Source: Phocaeicola_A sp964481755 (GTDB lineage Bacteria > Bacteroidota > Bacteroidia > Bacteroidales > Bacteroidaceae). From it: 6,835 nt of DNA. Below the pieces are notes generated by a model that worked only from the letters and a program-made list of their open reading frames with translations, was not told the DNA's origin and did no database searches. This document shows positions 6,418-6,835 of the stretch, in pieces; position 1 is the first letter of the stretch; each line of letters starts with the position of its first letter. The stretch is taken from assembly GCA_964481755.1 (NCBI GenBank), contig CAYZVH010000163.1:1-6835 (forward strand), written 5' to 3'. Made by a program: the position numbers and the translations under genes.

Positions 6418-6835
6418 ATGAAAGATATGTTTTGTATGGGAGAGGCCTCCCGTTGTCTCCTTTGTGAAAACGCCCCCTGCAGCGCGGCCTGCAGCCAGGG
6501 CGACCCAGCTAGAATGTTGCGCGCCATACGCTTCGACAACCGCTCGAACGCGAAGAAATGGATTGACGGATGTACAGACGAAGAGTTGCAGAAGGCCGAG
6601 CAGGCCTGCATCCATTACGACCGCCCCATCCGCATACGGGAAGTCGCAGAGCATCTGAGACAGGAAGCAGAGAATGATAGTACGGCCAATGCCCATACAA
6701 ACGAGCCCGCTACCCGGCCCGACCTAAGCATAGAGTTCTGTGGCATACGATGCGAGAACCCCTTCTTCCTCGCGTCCTCTGCCGTCTGCACCAACTACGA
6801 GATGGTGGCAAGGGCCTTCGAGGCCGGATGGGCAG
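6418..6835 (+). CDS. preA: PreA-like NAD-dependent dihydropyrimidine dehydrogenase subunit, 5' part
   Basis: The first 139 codons are visible and the gene runs off the window end. PreA with its partner PreT reduces uracil and thymine with NADH in the cytoplasm. The N-terminus carries a ferredoxin-like cysteine cluster, with Cys13, Cys16, Cys21 and Cys25 (CLLCENAPCSAAC), and further cysteines at 52 and 64 before YDRPIRI. This block resembles the iron-sulfur domain at the start of PreT and of eukaryotic dihydropyrimidine dehydrogenase. A charged linker (about 75-100) leads into the dihydroorotate-dehydrogenase-like barrel: DLSIEFCGIRCENPFFLASS from 102, then ARAFEAGWA at 131-139. The barrel's FMN and pyrimidine site and any C-terminal ferredoxin domain lie beyond the window. 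ATG 6418 is chosen because it starts just before the conserved block and follows a purine-rich leader. The gene has its own promoter and is probably functionally independent of the upstream esterase. The symbol is by family resemblance. Confidence 0.85.
   Translation, partial: MKDMFCMGEASRCLLCENAPCSAACSQGDPARMLRAIRFDNRSNAKKWIDGCTDEELQKAEQACIHYDRPIRIREVAEHLRQEAENDSTANAHTNEPATRPDLSIEFCGIRCENPFFLASSAVCTNYEMVARAFEAGWA

Overview
The window looks like chromosomal DNA of a gut-type member of the Bacteroidales (Bacteroidota). Three things point there. One gene encodes a fused hybrid two-component regulator with a periplasmic double beta-propeller sensor and a C-terminal AraC-type DNA-binding domain. 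The carbohydrate-active genes are of GH127 and CE15 type. Several starts are preceded by the Bacteroidetes promoter signature (a TTG-like -33 element, an 18-21 bp spacer and a TAnnTTTG -7 box). The coding DNA is GC-rich, with AT-rich promoter islands between genes. I cannot name the species.

Layout. Bases 1-334 hold no convincing gene. They contain two sets of short repeats with a period of about 22 bp. One is a degenerate tandem array at 12-99. The other is three copies of GGTTGACACGTG embedded in a 70-bp quasi-palindrome at 198-267. Bases 335-4252 (minus strand) encode a full-length hybrid two-component system (HTCS) protein of 1305 residues. Bases 4253-4464 are a divergent regulatory region with promoters on both strands and an imperfect direct repeat. 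Bases 4465-4749 are the first 95 codons of a GH127-type (beta-L-arabinofuranosidase-like) gene, which breaks off abruptly. The remnant stays in frame with the following gene, so the two read as one 612-codon frame. The real second gene starts near 4846 with its own promoter and signal peptide. It encodes a CE15 (glucuronoyl esterase)-like secreted esterase ending at 6303. Bases 6304-6417 are a promoter and leader region. From 6418 to the window end lies the start of a preA-like dihydropyrimidine dehydrogenase subunit gene with an N-terminal iron-sulfur motif.

How the parts may work together. HTCS proteins usually sense a breakdown product of a plant polysaccharide in the periplasm and switch on the adjacent polysaccharide-utilisation genes. 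Here the divergent neighbours are a GH127 remnant and a CE15 esterase. That fits a locus for arabinose- and uronic-acid-decorated hemicellulose or pectin, but no SusC/SusD pair is visible and the substrate is inference. The deletion that destroyed the GH127 gene placed the esterase directly behind the GH127 promoter, so the esterase may have come under control of the HTCS. The preA-like gene concerns pyrimidine metabolism and seems to be an unrelated neighbour.

The most notable items are the GH127/CE15 in-frame scar, the hairpin that overlaps the CE15 promoter, and the 70-bp CACGTG palindrome downstream of the HTCS gene.
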